Below, one piece after another: positions 23,939 to 32,800 of a stretch of 64,000 nt of DNA. Below the pieces are notes generated by a model that saw nothing but the letters and a program-made list of their open reading frames with translations, did no database searches and had not been told where the DNA came from. The DNA comes from JAOTZA01 sp965224065 (GTDB lineage: Bacteria > Acidobacteriota > Thermoanaerobaculia > Multivoradales > JAHEKO01): positions 3,658,001 through 3,722,000 of the forward strand of contig CBDCYF010000005.1 of assembly GCA_965224065.1 (NCBI GenBank), in the 5' to 3' direction. Every line of letters begins with the position of its first letter. The first letter of the stretch is position 1. Position numbers and translations under genes: made by a program.

Positions 23939-24278
23939 TGATAGGCACTCGGCCGGCGAACCCGTCTTCGTAACCGTGGAAGAAGGCGATCGACTCCTCG
24001 GGGTAGCGCCAGCAGTAGAACCCGTCGCCGCTGTCCCAGTCCACCAGCCACAGGCCCTTGACTTCACAGCCCAGGTCGACGATCTCCGCGGCCCAGCTCT
24101 GGACGATGGTCTCGACGGCCTGTTCGAGCTCTTCGCGCCGCCGTTCCATCTCTTCACGGCTCTGCAGCCGGTTGACGATGGCCTCGACCTGTCGCACGGC
24201 GTCGGATGTGATGTCGCGGACCAGGGGAAAGCTGGACAGCGCTTCTTCGTAGGAGAACGTGCGTCGCGGCTCCGCCAT
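23934..24278 (-). CDS. DUF2203 family protein
   Basis: The 114-residue protein starts MAEPRRTFSYEEALSSFPLVRDI, the family's typical opening. A long helix ends in AAEIVDLGCEVKG, followed by GLWLVDWDS, FYCWRYPEESIAFFHGYEDGFAGR. This last block is the DUF2203 signature. Function is unknown. The ATG at 24278 was preferred over upstream starts, because a -10-like TAGCAT sits 8 bases upstream on this strand, which suggests an almost leaderless mRNA. The gene is divergent from tdk. Confidence 0.88.
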   Translation of the reverse strand: MAEPRRTFSYEEALSSFPLVRDITSDAVRQVEAIVNRLQSREEMERRREELEQAVETIVQSWAAEIVDLGCEVKGLWLVDWDSGDGFYCWRYPEESIAFFHGYEDGFAGRVPIN

Positions 24279-24281
24279 CGA

Positions 24282-24331
24282 GGCGGATGCTAGCAGGAGT
24301 GCGCCGCGTCGCCGGTGCGATAGCATCCGCC
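24282..24331. promoter_or_regulatory. Symmetrical divergent promoter of DUF2203 gene and tdk
   Basis: GGCGGATGCTA (24282-24292) and TAGCATCCGCC (24321-24331) are perfect 11-base inverted repeats 28 bases apart. On each strand the TAGCAT reads as a -10 box 8-10 bases before an ATG. The arrangement could be a shared operator as well as two promoters. Confidence 0.5.
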
Positions 24332-24336
24332 CGCCG

Positions 24337-24930
24337 ATGAACACCCTTCGTTTTCAGGAACGGCATCCGGGGCGGATCGAGGTCATCGCGGGGGGAATGT
24401 TCTCGGGCAAGAGCGAGGAGCTGGTGCGCCGGCTTCGCCGGGCCTTGATCGCGCGCCAGAAGGTGCAGGTGTTCAAGCCGGCCAGCGATTCACGGCACCC
24501 CCCGGAGAGGCTGGTGACACGCGACAACCGCGAGCTGGCGGCGCAGAGCGTCGACGGTTCGCGCTCGTTGGCGGACGCCCTCCAAGAGGACACCGAGGTC
24601 GTCGGCATCGACGAGGCGCAGTTTTTTGACGACGGTCTGGCCGAGCTGGCCGGCAGCCTGGCCGACCGGGGCGTGCGGGTGATCGTCGCCGGTCTGGACC
24701 AGGACTATCTGCGTCGCCCGTTCGGACCGATGCCCGCGATCATGGCGCTGGCCGAGTTTGTGGACAAGATGCACGCGGTGTGCGTGCGCTGCGGCTCGGC
24801 GGCGCACTACAGCCAGCGGATCGCTGGGGGAGACAGTCAGGTCGAGGTCGGCGATGTCGAAGCCTATGAGGCCCGTTGCCGCTCCTGCTACGAGCCCTAC
24901 CAGAGCGCGCGCCGGTCGACTTCACCCTGA
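24337..24930 (+). CDS. tdk: Thymidine kinase
   Basis: The 197-residue protein has the type II thymidine kinase layout: GRIEVIAGGMFSGKSEELVRR with the P-loop, VVGIDEAQFFDDG as Walker B, and RVIVAGLDQDYLRRPFG. Two zinc CxxC pairs are CVRCGSAAHYSQR and CRSCYEPY. It phosphorylates thymidine with ATP in pyrimidine salvage. The ATG at 24337 was chosen over an upstream start at 24259 that would overlap the divergent DUF2203 gene. Confidence 0.95.
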   Translation: MNTLRFQERHPGRIEVIAGGMFSGKSEELVRRLRRALIARQKVQVFKPASDSRHPPERLVTRDNRELAAQSVDGSRSLADALQEDTEVVGIDEAQFFDDGLAELAGSLADRGVRVIVAGLDQDYLRRPFGPMPAIMALAEFVDKMHAVCVRCGSAAHYSQRIAGGDSQVEVGDVEAYEARCRSCYEPYQSARRSTSP

Positions 24931-24956
24931 AAAGGGGACAGTCCCCTTTTTAGTCC
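24929..24956. repeat. GGGGAC-type palindromic repeat, copy 2 (terminator-like)
   Basis: AAAAGGGGAC-A-GTCCCCTTTT is a perfect 10-bp inverted repeat with A and T runs at both ends. It lies between the tdk stop and the convergent thioesterase gene, contains the TAA stop of the latter, and could terminate transcription in both directions. Confidence 0.85.
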
Positions 24957-25348
24957 ACTTTCTGAATGGACCGGGGCCGGTTCTGTTCGTCGACGTGAAC
25001 GTAGACCACTTCGGCCTCGGTGACCTTGACGCGCTCGCCCCCGCTCAGCCGCCGCTCGGCCTCGACGACGACCTTGACCGCAATCGACGTGTTGCCGACC
25101 CGTAGCACGTTGGAGTAGAGGCTCACCAGATCGCCGACAAACACCGGCTGGTGAAACTCCACTTCGCGCATCGCCACCGTGACCAGCCGCCCCCGCACCA
25201 CGCGGTGCGCCTCGACGGCCCCGGCCTGGTCGATGTAGGAGAGGATGATGCCGCCAAAAATGGTGCCCATGGCGTTGGTGTCGCGCGGCATCATCGTGAC
25301 CCGGATGGCGGGCCTGGCGCGGTCGATCGGGGGGTTGCTCTCAGCCAT
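24950..25348 (-). CDS. Acyl-CoA thioesterase, hotdog fold (YciA-like)
   Basis: The 132-residue protein has the YciA-type core MMPRDTNAMGTIFGGIILSYIDQAGAVEA, where the Asn and Asp around the long helix are the usual catalytic positions. REVEFHQPVFVGDLVSLYSNV and VVYVHVDEQNRPR follow. It hydrolyses acyl-CoA esters in the cytoplasm. The ATG lies 8 bases inside the end of the upstream LOG-like gene, so the pair is cotranscribed. The final two codons and stop come from the palindromic repeat. Confidence 0.9.
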   Translation of the reverse strand: MAESNPPIDRARPAIRVTMMPRDTNAMGTIFGGIILSYIDQAGAVEAHRVVRGRLVTVAMREVEFHQPVFVGDLVSLYSNVLRVGNTSIAVKVVVEAERRLSGGERVKVTEAEVVYVHVDEQNRPRSIQKVD

Positions 25349-25919
25349 CGATGTTCTCCGGTTCAGAGTCGGGGCTCTCTTCCCGAGTCCGGTTGCGGGC
25401 GGCGGCCAGCGCGGTCTCGACCGCGGCCGCCGGTGAGTCGGCGTCAAAAAGCAGCGGGTCCGTAACCGGTTGGGGACCGCCGGTGTGGGCCAGCCGCCAG
25501 CCGCCCAGGCGGACCACCGGGATGCGGTGCTTGAGCGCCAGCGCGATCTCGGACAGGGTCCCCCAACCGCCGTCGATGGCGATCACCGACGCGCTGGAGA
25601 GCACCAGAATCTGGTTGCGGGCCTGTCCCATGCCGGTAAAGATCTCGAGCGAGAGATGCGGGTTGGGCGGCGATTCCCGTGGCGACGCTCCGGGGAGAAT
25701 TCCCACCACCATGCCGCCTTCGGCGCGGGCTCCTTCCGCCGCGCGCTCCATCACGCCGCCTCTGCCGCCACACAAAACCGTCGCGCCGCCGCGCGCGAGA
25801 CCCTGTCCCACCTCAAAGGCAACGGTGCCGGTCTGCCGGTCGCAAGACGCTCCTCCGACGACGGCGATCTGGTTGTGAGGATGGCTCAAGGATGGATCCG
25901 GGGTGCGTGGAGGCGTCAT
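25341..25919 (-). CDS. LOG-like Rossmann-fold protein (TIGR00725 type)
   Basis: The 192-residue protein has a lysine decarboxylase-like/LOG Rossmann fold: IAVVGGASCDRQT, GGATVLCGGRGGVMERAAEGARAEGG, then IDGGWGTLSEIALALKH. In true LOG enzymes the last motif is PGGxGTxxE; here it is DGGWGTLSE, as in the TIGR00725 family. Nucleotide binding or phosphoribohydrolase activity is possible but not established. It overlaps the thioesterase gene start and its own ATG lies within the start region of the divergent sigma factor gene. Confidence 0.82.
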   Translation of the reverse strand: MTPPRTPDPSLSHPHNQIAVVGGASCDRQTGTVAFEVGQGLARGGATVLCGGRGGVMERAAEGARAEGGMVVGILPGASPRESPPNPHLSLEIFTGMGQARNQILVLSSASVIAIDGGWGTLSEIALALKHRIPVVRLGGWRLAHTGGPQPVTDPLLFDADSPAAAVETALAAARNRTREESPDSEPENIDG

Positions 25920-26562
25920 GCTATCTTACGAACCTGCTGTCAGGCTTCTCCCGATGACGACTGCAAACCCGCGCGGCAGCGATCCGCGAAAAAGCCGACA
26001 GAAGGCCGAGGAGCAGAAGATTCTCGAGCGTCTGGTCGCGGGCGAGTCGGCGGCGCTCGCCGAGCTCTACGATCGCTACTCGGGCATGTTGACGGGGCTC
26101 TCCTACAAAATTCTTGGGGATGCTTCCGACGCCGAGGAAGTCCTGCAGGAAGTCTTTCTGCAAGTCTGGCGTCAGGCGTCGCGATACGACGCGTCGAGAT
26201 CGTCGATCTCGACCTGGCTCGTTCTGATCACCCGCAGCCGCTCGATCGACCGGTTGAGAAGCCGCAAGGTGGTGGACAAAACGGTCACCGCGGCGCACGT
26301 TGAAAACCCCAGGACGCATACATCCCCGGAAGGCGTCGACGACGTACTAATGCTCGAGAGACGCCAGCGGCTGCTCGACGAGTTGGAGAAGCTGCCCCGA
26401 GAGCAGCGCGAGGTCCTCGAACTTTCTTTTTACAAGGGGCTGACCCAACGCGAGATCGCCGAGCGCACTGACACCCCGCTGGGTACGGTCAAGACGCGAA
26501 CGCTGTTGGCGATGAAGAAGCTGCGGCAGGCGCTGCAAGAAGACATCCGGGACTTGTTGTGA
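25918..26562 (+). CDS. ECF-type RNA polymerase sigma factor
   Basis: The protein has sigma region 2 (LAELYDRYSGMLTGLSYKIL, DASDAEEVLQEVFLQVW, SRSSISTWLVLITRSRSIDRL) and region 4 (LPREQREVLELSFYKGLTQ, IAERTDTPLGTVKTR). The ATG at 25918 has GGAGG four bases upstream; an ATG at 25954 is the alternative. It resembles SigK/SigL-type ECF factors, which pair with RskA-like anti-sigma factors. The next gene is exactly such a partner and overlaps by GTGA. It probably responds to an envelope or redox signal and controls its own operon. Confidence 0.93.
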   Translation: MLSYEPAVRLLPMTTANPRGSDPRKSRQKAEEQKILERLVAGESAALAELYDRYSGMLTGLSYKILGDASDAEEVLQEVFLQVWRQASRYDASRSSISTWLVLITRSRSIDRLRSRKVVDKTVTAAHVENPRTHTSPEGVDDVLMLERRQRLLDELEKLPREQREVLELSFYKGLTQREIAERTDTPLGTVKTRTLLAMKKLRQALQEDIRDLL

Positions 26563-27446
26563 CAGATCGACGCCAAGAAGACGTCCTAGAGGGCCTGATC
26601 GAGGAGCTGCTGGCCGGGCACGGCGACCCCAACGAGCTTCTGCGCCCGATCGGTGGCGACGATGAGCAGCGGCGGGCTCGGCGCGAGGGTCTCGAGATCC
26701 TCGGGCTGCTTCCCCGGGCCCTCGAGCCGAAGGCGCCGTCTCCTGACGTCAAAGACCGGTTGATGGCCGAGGTGGCGCGGTCCGGTCCCGCCGTCGACGC
26801 CGGCGCCGGCGCTGACACCCCGCCCGAGTCGAACGAGCCGAGCCCGCTTTTTGGAACCGAAGCCGCGGACGCCGAGCCCGCGGGTGGCCGCGGGCCCAGA
26901 TGGCTGCTGCCGCTGGCGGCGACGATCGCCTTCTTCGCCCTCGGCGTGGCCGCGTGGCAGGCTTCGAGCGTCGCCAAGCTGCGGGCCACCGTCGAGCGCC
27001 AGGCCGCGGAGTTGGAGAGCGCGCGGGCCGAGCTCGCCGGCATCGAGGGCGCAGCCGAGGCGCTGGCCATCGCGCACGCCAAGCTGGCTCTGCTCACCAC
27101 GACCGGCTCGGAGTTTTGCGCCCTCAAGCCGGGGCGCGACAGCCGGATGCAACAAGCCCGTGGCACGCTCGTCATGCACCCGTCCGCCGAGCACTGGTTT
27201 ATGAAGGTCGTGGGTCTCGATCCGTCCGCCGAGGGGTACCGCTACCAGCTCTGGTACCTGACCCCGGAAGGGCCGGTCCCGGCCGTCTCCTTTGGGTTCG
27301 CCGACCGGGCAACGGCGGTCGAGGTGATGCCCGACAAGGGGGGTGAGGGGGTCGAGGCGGTCATGATCACGCTCGAACCGGTGGGGTCGGAGGCGCCTTC
27401 GAGCCCGGCTCTCCTCTACGGGGACGAGCGGATGCAAATTCTCTGA
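26559..27446 (+). CDS. Anti-sigma factor, RskA-like, membrane-anchored
   Basis: The 295-residue protein has a cytoplasmic N-terminal helical part (DVLEGLIEELLAGHG to about 80), a Pro/Asp-rich linker, one transmembrane helix (WLLPLAATIAFFALGVAAW, about 114-132), and a coiled coil (LRATVERQAAELESARAEL). The extracytoplasmic RskA C-terminal domain includes ARGTLVMHPSAEHWFMKVVGL, YRYQLWYLTPEGPVPAVSF and VMITLEPVGS. It would hold the sigma factor inactive until the domain is processed. The usual N-terminal zinc HxxxCxxC is absent. Its GTG overlaps the sigma stop. Confidence 0.92.
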   Translation: MTDRRQEDVLEGLIEELLAGHGDPNELLRPIGGDDEQRRARREGLEILGLLPRALEPKAPSPDVKDRLMAEVARSGPAVDAGAGADTPPESNEPSPLFGTEAADAEPAGGRGPRWLLPLAATIAFFALGVAAWQASSVAKLRATVERQAAELESARAELAGIEGAAEALAIAHAKLALLTTTGSEFCALKPGRDSRMQQARGTLVMHPSAEHWFMKVVGLDPSAEGYRYQLWYLTPEGPVPAVSFGFADRATAVEVMPDKGGEGVEAVMITLEPVGSEAPSSPALLYGDERMQIL

Positions 27447-27562
27447 GTAAGAAAGTTGGCATCCGGGTCGGGGCCGTGAGGCGGCTCCGCCTGGCGGCTG
27501 CCACACAACTGGAATAGATTGACTCTCGTGGTCGTTTTCGACACCGAGGGGAGGTTCGCTCG

Positions 27563-28270
27563 ATGATTTTCGATCCTTTGTATTTGATTTTCTTTATTCC
27601 GCCGATGCTGTTCTCGATGTGGGCCAGTTGGCGCACGCGCTCGGCGTTCAAAAAGTACTCCAACGTGCGCGCCATGACCGGTCTCACCGGCGCCGAAGCG
27701 GCCAAGCGGCTTCTCGACCGCGCCGGCATCCAGGACGTCGAAGTGGTCCCGACCAACGGGTATCTTTCGGACCACTACAACCCGATGACCAAGAAGCTGG
27801 CGCTTTCCGAGCCCGTGTACGGCTCGCCCTCGGTGGCGGCGATCGGGGTTGCCTGCCACGAGGCCGGGCACGCCATCCAGCACGCCAACCGCTATATGCC
27901 GTTGTGGCTGCGCTCGTTGCTGGTGCCGACCGCCAACATCGGCTCCAAGCTGGGCTATTGGGTGATGTTCCTCGGCCTGATCCTGATGGGCAGCGCCGCT
28001 GCGCTGGGAACCAAGGTGGTTCTGGTGGGCGCGGTGCTTTTCTCGACCGTGCTGCTGTTTCAGCTCGTGACCCTGCCGGTCGAGTTCGATGCCTCGGCCC
28101 GCGCCAAGGTGCTGGCGGTCGAGCACGGCATCATCGCGACGCAGGAGCGGGAAGGGGTCAACAAGGTGCTCAACGCGGCGGCGATGACCTACGTGGCGGC
28201 CGCGGCGGCGACGCTCATGCAGCTTCTGTACTTCCTGATGCGCGCCGGGCTCCTCGGCGGGCGGCGGTAG
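27563..28270 (+). CDS. Zinc metallopeptidase, YugP family
   Basis: The 235-residue membrane protein has the zinc motif ACHEAGHAIQH (HExxH, about residue 98) and the family's NYLSDHY-like segment TNGYLSDHYNPMTKKLALS. Hydrophobic segments lie at residues 3-20, 115-165 and near the C-terminus. The LPVEFDASARAKVLA motif supplies the third zinc ligand region. This neutral zinc metallopeptidase family is predicted to act on membrane or envelope proteins; substrates are unknown. The ATG has GAGGGGAGG 8 bases upstream. Confidence 0.92.
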   Translation: MIFDPLYLIFFIPPMLFSMWASWRTRSAFKKYSNVRAMTGLTGAEAAKRLLDRAGIQDVEVVPTNGYLSDHYNPMTKKLALSEPVYGSPSVAAIGVACHEAGHAIQHANRYMPLWLRSLLVPTANIGSKLGYWVMFLGLILMGSAAALGTKVVLVGAVLFSTVLLFQLVTLPVEFDASARAKVLAVEHGIIATQEREGVNKVLNAAAMTYVAAAAATLMQLLYFLMRAGLLGGRR

Positions 28271-28492
28271 CGCTGGGAGTTTGAGTCGGCCGTGTCCGGG
28301 CGGGGGCAAGCCCCGCCCCTACAGCACCTCGGTTCGGCTCGCCCCTGTCGTGTAGGGGAGGGCCTTGCGCCCTCCCGGGCCGGGGCGAGCGCACCCCCGC
28401 GCCGTCCCGATTCGACGCGCCCTTCTCGTGACCGCCCCGACTCGACGCGCGCTTGCCGTGTAGGGGCGGGGCTTGCCCCCGCCCGTTGATGG
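28271..28492. repeat. Gap filled with REP-like palindromes
   Basis: Three copies of a hairpin family lie here: CGGGCGGGGGCAAGCCCCGC with flanks (28293-28322), a variant TAGGGGAGGGCCTTGCGCCC (28352-28374) and TAGGGGCGGGGCTTGCCCCC in the opposite direction (28461-28480). The stretches between them share TCGACGCGC motifs. No gene is evident. Confidence 0.75.
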
Positions 28493-29848
28493 CTACACTG
28501 GCTCGCCCAGCAACGCCTCGAGCTCTTTACGCCGGGCCGCGAGGTCTTCGGGGGTGGGCGCTTCGAGCACCAGCCGCAGGTAGGGCTCGGTGTTGGACGG
28601 CCGGACATTGAACCACCAGTCCTCGTACTGCGCCGTGATCCCGTCCAGATAGTCGATCGACGCCCCCGCGTGAAGCTCGGCCAGTTCGCGGATCTTGGCT
28701 TCCTTGTCCTCGACCACAAAGTTGATCTCCGGGCTCTTGGCATAGCGCTCGAGCGGCGCGACGATCTGTGAAAACTCCTTGCCGCTCGAGCGGAGGAGAT
28801 TGACGACCTCCACCACCGCCAGCAGCGCCGCGTCGGCGAAGAAGTTGTCGCGGAAGTAGTAGTGGCCGGCCAGCTCACCGCCGAAGATCCCGTCTTTCTC
28901 TCGCAGCGTGGCCTTCATAAAGGAATGGCCGACCCGCTCGCGCACCGGGACGCCGCCCTTTTCCCGGATGTACTCGGGCACTGCGCGGGATGACCTCAGG
29001 TCGAAAAGCACGGCCCGTCCAGGGTCCCGCTCCAGCAGCTCGCCGCCGATGAGCGCGGTGATGAGATCGCTCCCGACCGGCTTGCCGCGCTCGTCGACAA
29101 AGGCGGCTCGATCGGCGTCACCGTCGAAGCAGATCCCGAGATCGGCCCCCTCGGCGATCACTTTCTGGCTCAGATCGCGCAGGTTCTCGAGCTTGAGCGG
29201 GTTGGCTTCGTGGTTGGGGAAGGTGCCGTCGAGCTCGAAGTAGAGCGGCGACAGGTCGAACCCCATCCGTTCGAGCAACGGCCGGTAGACCGACCCCATG
29301 CCGTTGGCCGCGTCGACCACGACCCGCAGACGGCGTCCGGAGGTATCCGGAGCCAGATACGACAAGGTGTGCTCGCCATAGGCGTCGAAGACGTCGGCGG
29401 TCTCGTAGCCGCCGGTGTTCGCCGCCGGTGAGAGGTCGCCGCCGAGGACCATCTTCTCGATCAAGGGGATCCCGTGGTCGCCCGAGACCGGCCGCGCCTC
29501 GTGACGGCTGAACTTGAGGCCGTTGTACTGCGCGGGGTTGTGGCTGGCCGTGACCTGCACGCCCCCGGCCGCCTTCAGATGGCCGACGGCGAAGTAGTTG
29601 GTCGGCGTGGTCACCAGGCCGATGTCCACGACGTCGAGGCCGGAAGCCCGCAGGCCCTCGATCAGGGCCTGCGCCAGCGGCTCGCTGTGGGGGCGCATGT
29701 CGCGGCCCACGATTACCTTTTTGGTGCGAGCGAGCACGTCGTCGTCGAGAACTTGATGAAACGCCAGACCGACCTGCCGCGCGATCCGCTCGTCGAGCTG
29801 AGACGGGTAGAGCCCGCGGACGTCGTAGGCCTTGAAGATTCCTGCCAT
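28493..29848 (-). CDS. Phosphomannomutase/phosphoglucomutase
   Basis: The 451-residue protein shows all alpha-D-phosphohexomutase motifs: KAYDVRGLYP at the start, the phosphoserine loop TASHNP (100-105), the metal loop CFDGDADRAAFVD (about 240), the sugar loop GIFGGELAGHYYF, and the phosphate loop NVRPSNTEPYLRL near the end. It interconverts hexose 1- and 6-phosphates for sugar-nucleotide and envelope polysaccharide synthesis. The ATG has GAGAGG upstream. It lies 38 bases downstream of ileS on the same strand. Confidence 0.95.
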   Translation of the reverse strand: MAGIFKAYDVRGLYPSQLDERIARQVGLAFHQVLDDDVLARTKKVIVGRDMRPHSEPLAQALIEGLRASGLDVVDIGLVTTPTNYFAVGHLKAAGGVQVTASHNPAQYNGLKFSRHEARPVSGDHGIPLIEKMVLGGDLSPAANTGGYETADVFDAYGEHTLSYLAPDTSGRRLRVVVDAANGMGSVYRPLLERMGFDLSPLYFELDGTFPNHEANPLKLENLRDLSQKVIAEGADLGICFDGDADRAAFVDERGKPVGSDLITALIGGELLERDPGRAVLFDLRSSRAVPEYIREKGGVPVRERVGHSFMKATLREKDGIFGGELAGHYYFRDNFFADAALLAVVEVVNLLRSSGKEFSQIVAPLERYAKSPEINFVVEDKEAKIRELAELHAGASIDYLDGITAQYEDWWFNVRPSNTEPYLRLVLEAPTPEDLAARRKELEALLGEPV

Positions 29849-29886
29849 GGGTACCTCTCGTGTGTTGCGAGTGGATGGTTGTCTTG

Positions 29887-32800
29887 TCAGTGGGTCTCGA
29901 CGCGCTCGACCGCCAGCTCGAACTCCAGGTCGTCCACCGGTCGGGCCTCGAGCTCGGCGTCATCGGGAGCCGGCTGGATGTCGACCGCCAGGGTCTCGCT
30001 GCCGATCCATTTCAGGTGGCGCTCGATGACCTCTTGGATCACCGGGTCCGCCCGATAGGTCACCCGGATCCGGTCGGCGTAGTCGAGATCCAGGTCTTTG
30101 CGCTTGGCCTGGATTCGGTTCACCAGCTCGCGCGCCCGGCCTTCCGAGATCAGGTCGTCGTCGAGCGCGGTCTCGAGCGCCACCAGCAGATCGCGGTCAC
30201 CCTGTGTGGCGGTGCCTTCACGCTCGATCAGCCGGACCTCGAGCTCCTCGCTCGAGAGCCGCTCGCGGCTGCCGTCCAGCTCGATGTGAACTTCGCCTTT
30301 CTCTTCGAGCTCCGCCGCCAAGGCGTCCCCGTCGGCCGCGGCCAGTACCGTTTGCAACGCCTTCATCTGTTTCCCGAACCGGGGACCACACTTTGGGAAC
30401 ACCGGCCGCACTTCGTGGTGGACAAACTCCGAGCGGTCGTCTGCCCAACGGACTTCGTGCACATTGAGCTCCTCGCGGAGCAGATCCAGATGCGGCTCGA
30501 CGGCGCCGGCGAGGTCCTTGTCGGTCGAGACCACCGTGACCGCCGCCAGGGGTTGACGGGTTTTCAGGTTGTGGTCGTTGCGGGCGGCGTGGCCCAGACG
30601 CACGATCCGCTGGACCGCCTCGATGCCGGCCTCGAGCGCGTCGTCCCGACGGCTGGCATCGCCTTCCGGCCAGCGCTCGAGATGGACGCTCTCGGCCGCC
30701 GATTCGGGGGCCACCGCGCGGACCAGCCGCTGGTGAAGGACCTCGGCGACAAAAGGAGTAAACGGCGCGATCAATCGGGAGAGGGTTGTCAGCGCCTCGA
30801 AGAGGCTCTGGTAGGCGCTCTCCTTGCCGGCGTCGCCGGCGCCGGCCCAGAACCGGTCGCGGCTTCTGCGGATGTACCAGTTGGTCAGGTCGTCGAGGAA
30901 TCGCTCGATCTCGCGCGCCGACTCGGCGATGCGGTAGCCCTCGAGGTGCTCGGTGACCCGAGCCACCACACGGTCGAGGCGCAGCAGGATCCAGCGGTCG
31001 AGCGCCGGTCGTTGGGCAAACGCGATTTTCTCGTTCTCGGGGCGCCAGGAGTCGATGTTGGCGTAGATGGCAAAGAAGGAAGCGGCGTTCCAAAGCGGCA
31101 GCAGAAACCGTTGCGCCGCCTCCCGCACCAGCCGGGCGGAGAAGCGGGCGCTCAGCTCGGGGTTCGAGATGTAGAAATACCAACGCAACGCGTCGGCCCC
31201 GGTCTCCGCCAGCACCTCCATCGGGTCGACGACATTGCCGAGACGCTTGGACATCTTGCGGCCCTGCTCGTCGTTGATGTGCCCGAGCACGATGCAGTTG
31301 CGATACGCGGCGCCGTCGAAGAGCAGAACGCCCAGCACATGGAGGGTGTAGAACCAGCCCCGGGTCTGGTCCACCGCCTCGGAGATGAAGTCGGCCGGGA
31401 AGCCGACGCCGTTTTGCGGATCAAAACCCTCTGTGCCCGTGCCGGTGTAGTGGCTCTGGGCGAACGGCATGGCGCCGGAGTCGAACCACGCGTCGATGAC
31501 GTCGGTCACCCGCCCCATCGTCCCATCGCAGTCGGGGCAGCTCCAGACAAACGCCTCGCCGTTGTGGTCGCGGTCGACAAACGGGCGGTGAGGGTCGAAC
31601 TGCTCGCGATCGTAAAGATCCTCGGGGGGCGTGCGGCCGGCGGCCCGAAAGAGCGCCTCAAACGAGCCGATGGCCTCGACCCGGGGGCAGCGATCACACT
31701 CCCAAACCGGCAGCGGCGTGCCCCAGTAGCGCTTGCGCGAAAGCGCCCAGTCGACGACGTTCTCAAGCCATTTGCCAAAGCGGCCTTCGCCGACGTGCTC
31801 CGGCCGCCAGTGAATCTCTTTGCGGTTGCTCTCGATCAGCGCGTCCTTGCGGGCGGTGGTCTTGATAAACCAGCTTCGGGACGCGTAGTAGAGGAGCGGT
31901 TGATCGCACCGCCAGCAGAAGGGGTAGTTGTGGTGATAGCGGTCGGAGTGGAGAAGGAGGTGGCGCTCCTTGAGGTCCCGGCTGATGGCCGGGTCGGCTT
32001 CTTTGAACGACAGACCGGTGAAGGGCTCGGTGCCTTCGCCCGCGATCCGGCCTTCGCCGTCGACCGTCAGGAGAAGCGGCAGCCCGAGCTTCTTGCCGCT
32101 TGCGTGATCGTCTTCGCCAAACGCCGGCGCGGTGTGTACCAGCCCGGTGCCCTCGGTCGCGGTGACGTAGTCGGCGGTGAAGACCCGCCAGCCCGCCGCG
32201 TCTCCCGGCGGCGGGTCGAATACCGACTCGGGGGTCTCGGCGCCGGTGGCGGTCTGGAACGGCCGGCGGTAGCGCAGCCCGTGGAGGGCGGAGCCGGGGA
32301 TCCGAACCAGAGCCGGAGACTCGCGCAGATCGATCCGCTGGCGTTTGCCGTGTCGCTCGATCTCCCGCGGTACCGGGGTCTCGAGATCATCTCCAAAGAG
32401 CAGCAGCCGACCGTCGGCGGGATCTTCCACCACTCGATAGACTAGATCGGCGTGCACCGCCAGCCCGGTGTGGCCGAGGAGCGTCCAGGGCGTGGTGGTC
32501 CAGGCGACCAGATGAAGGTTGTCGGGGACGGTCCACTCGCCGCCCTCCACGTCGACCACCCGCTGCCCCGCCTCGGCGGGGAAGAGCACCCACACCGACG
32601 GATCGTCGGTGTCCTGATAGTTCTGCGCCACCTCGTGGCTCGACAGCGTGGTGCCGCAGCGCGCGCAGTACGGCTGGATCTTGTAACCCTTCTCGAGCAG
32701 TCCCTTGTCGAAGAGAGTCGCCAGCGCCCACCAGACCGACTCGACATAGTCATTGGTGTAGGTGAAGTAGGCCTTCTCGAGGTCGACCCAGAAGCCGATC

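Noticed and set aside
28293..28485. CRISPR-like array from the repeated G+C-rich hairpins
   Set aside because: The copies are in mixed orientation, differ in sequence and spacing, and are themselves palindromic; they recur at other intergenic sites.
29860..32445. An 861-codon open frame antisense to ileS
   Set aside because: It lies wholly within a well-supported IleRS gene on the other strand; high G+C content leaves stop codons rare in the complementary frame. Its translation is low-complexity and matches no family.
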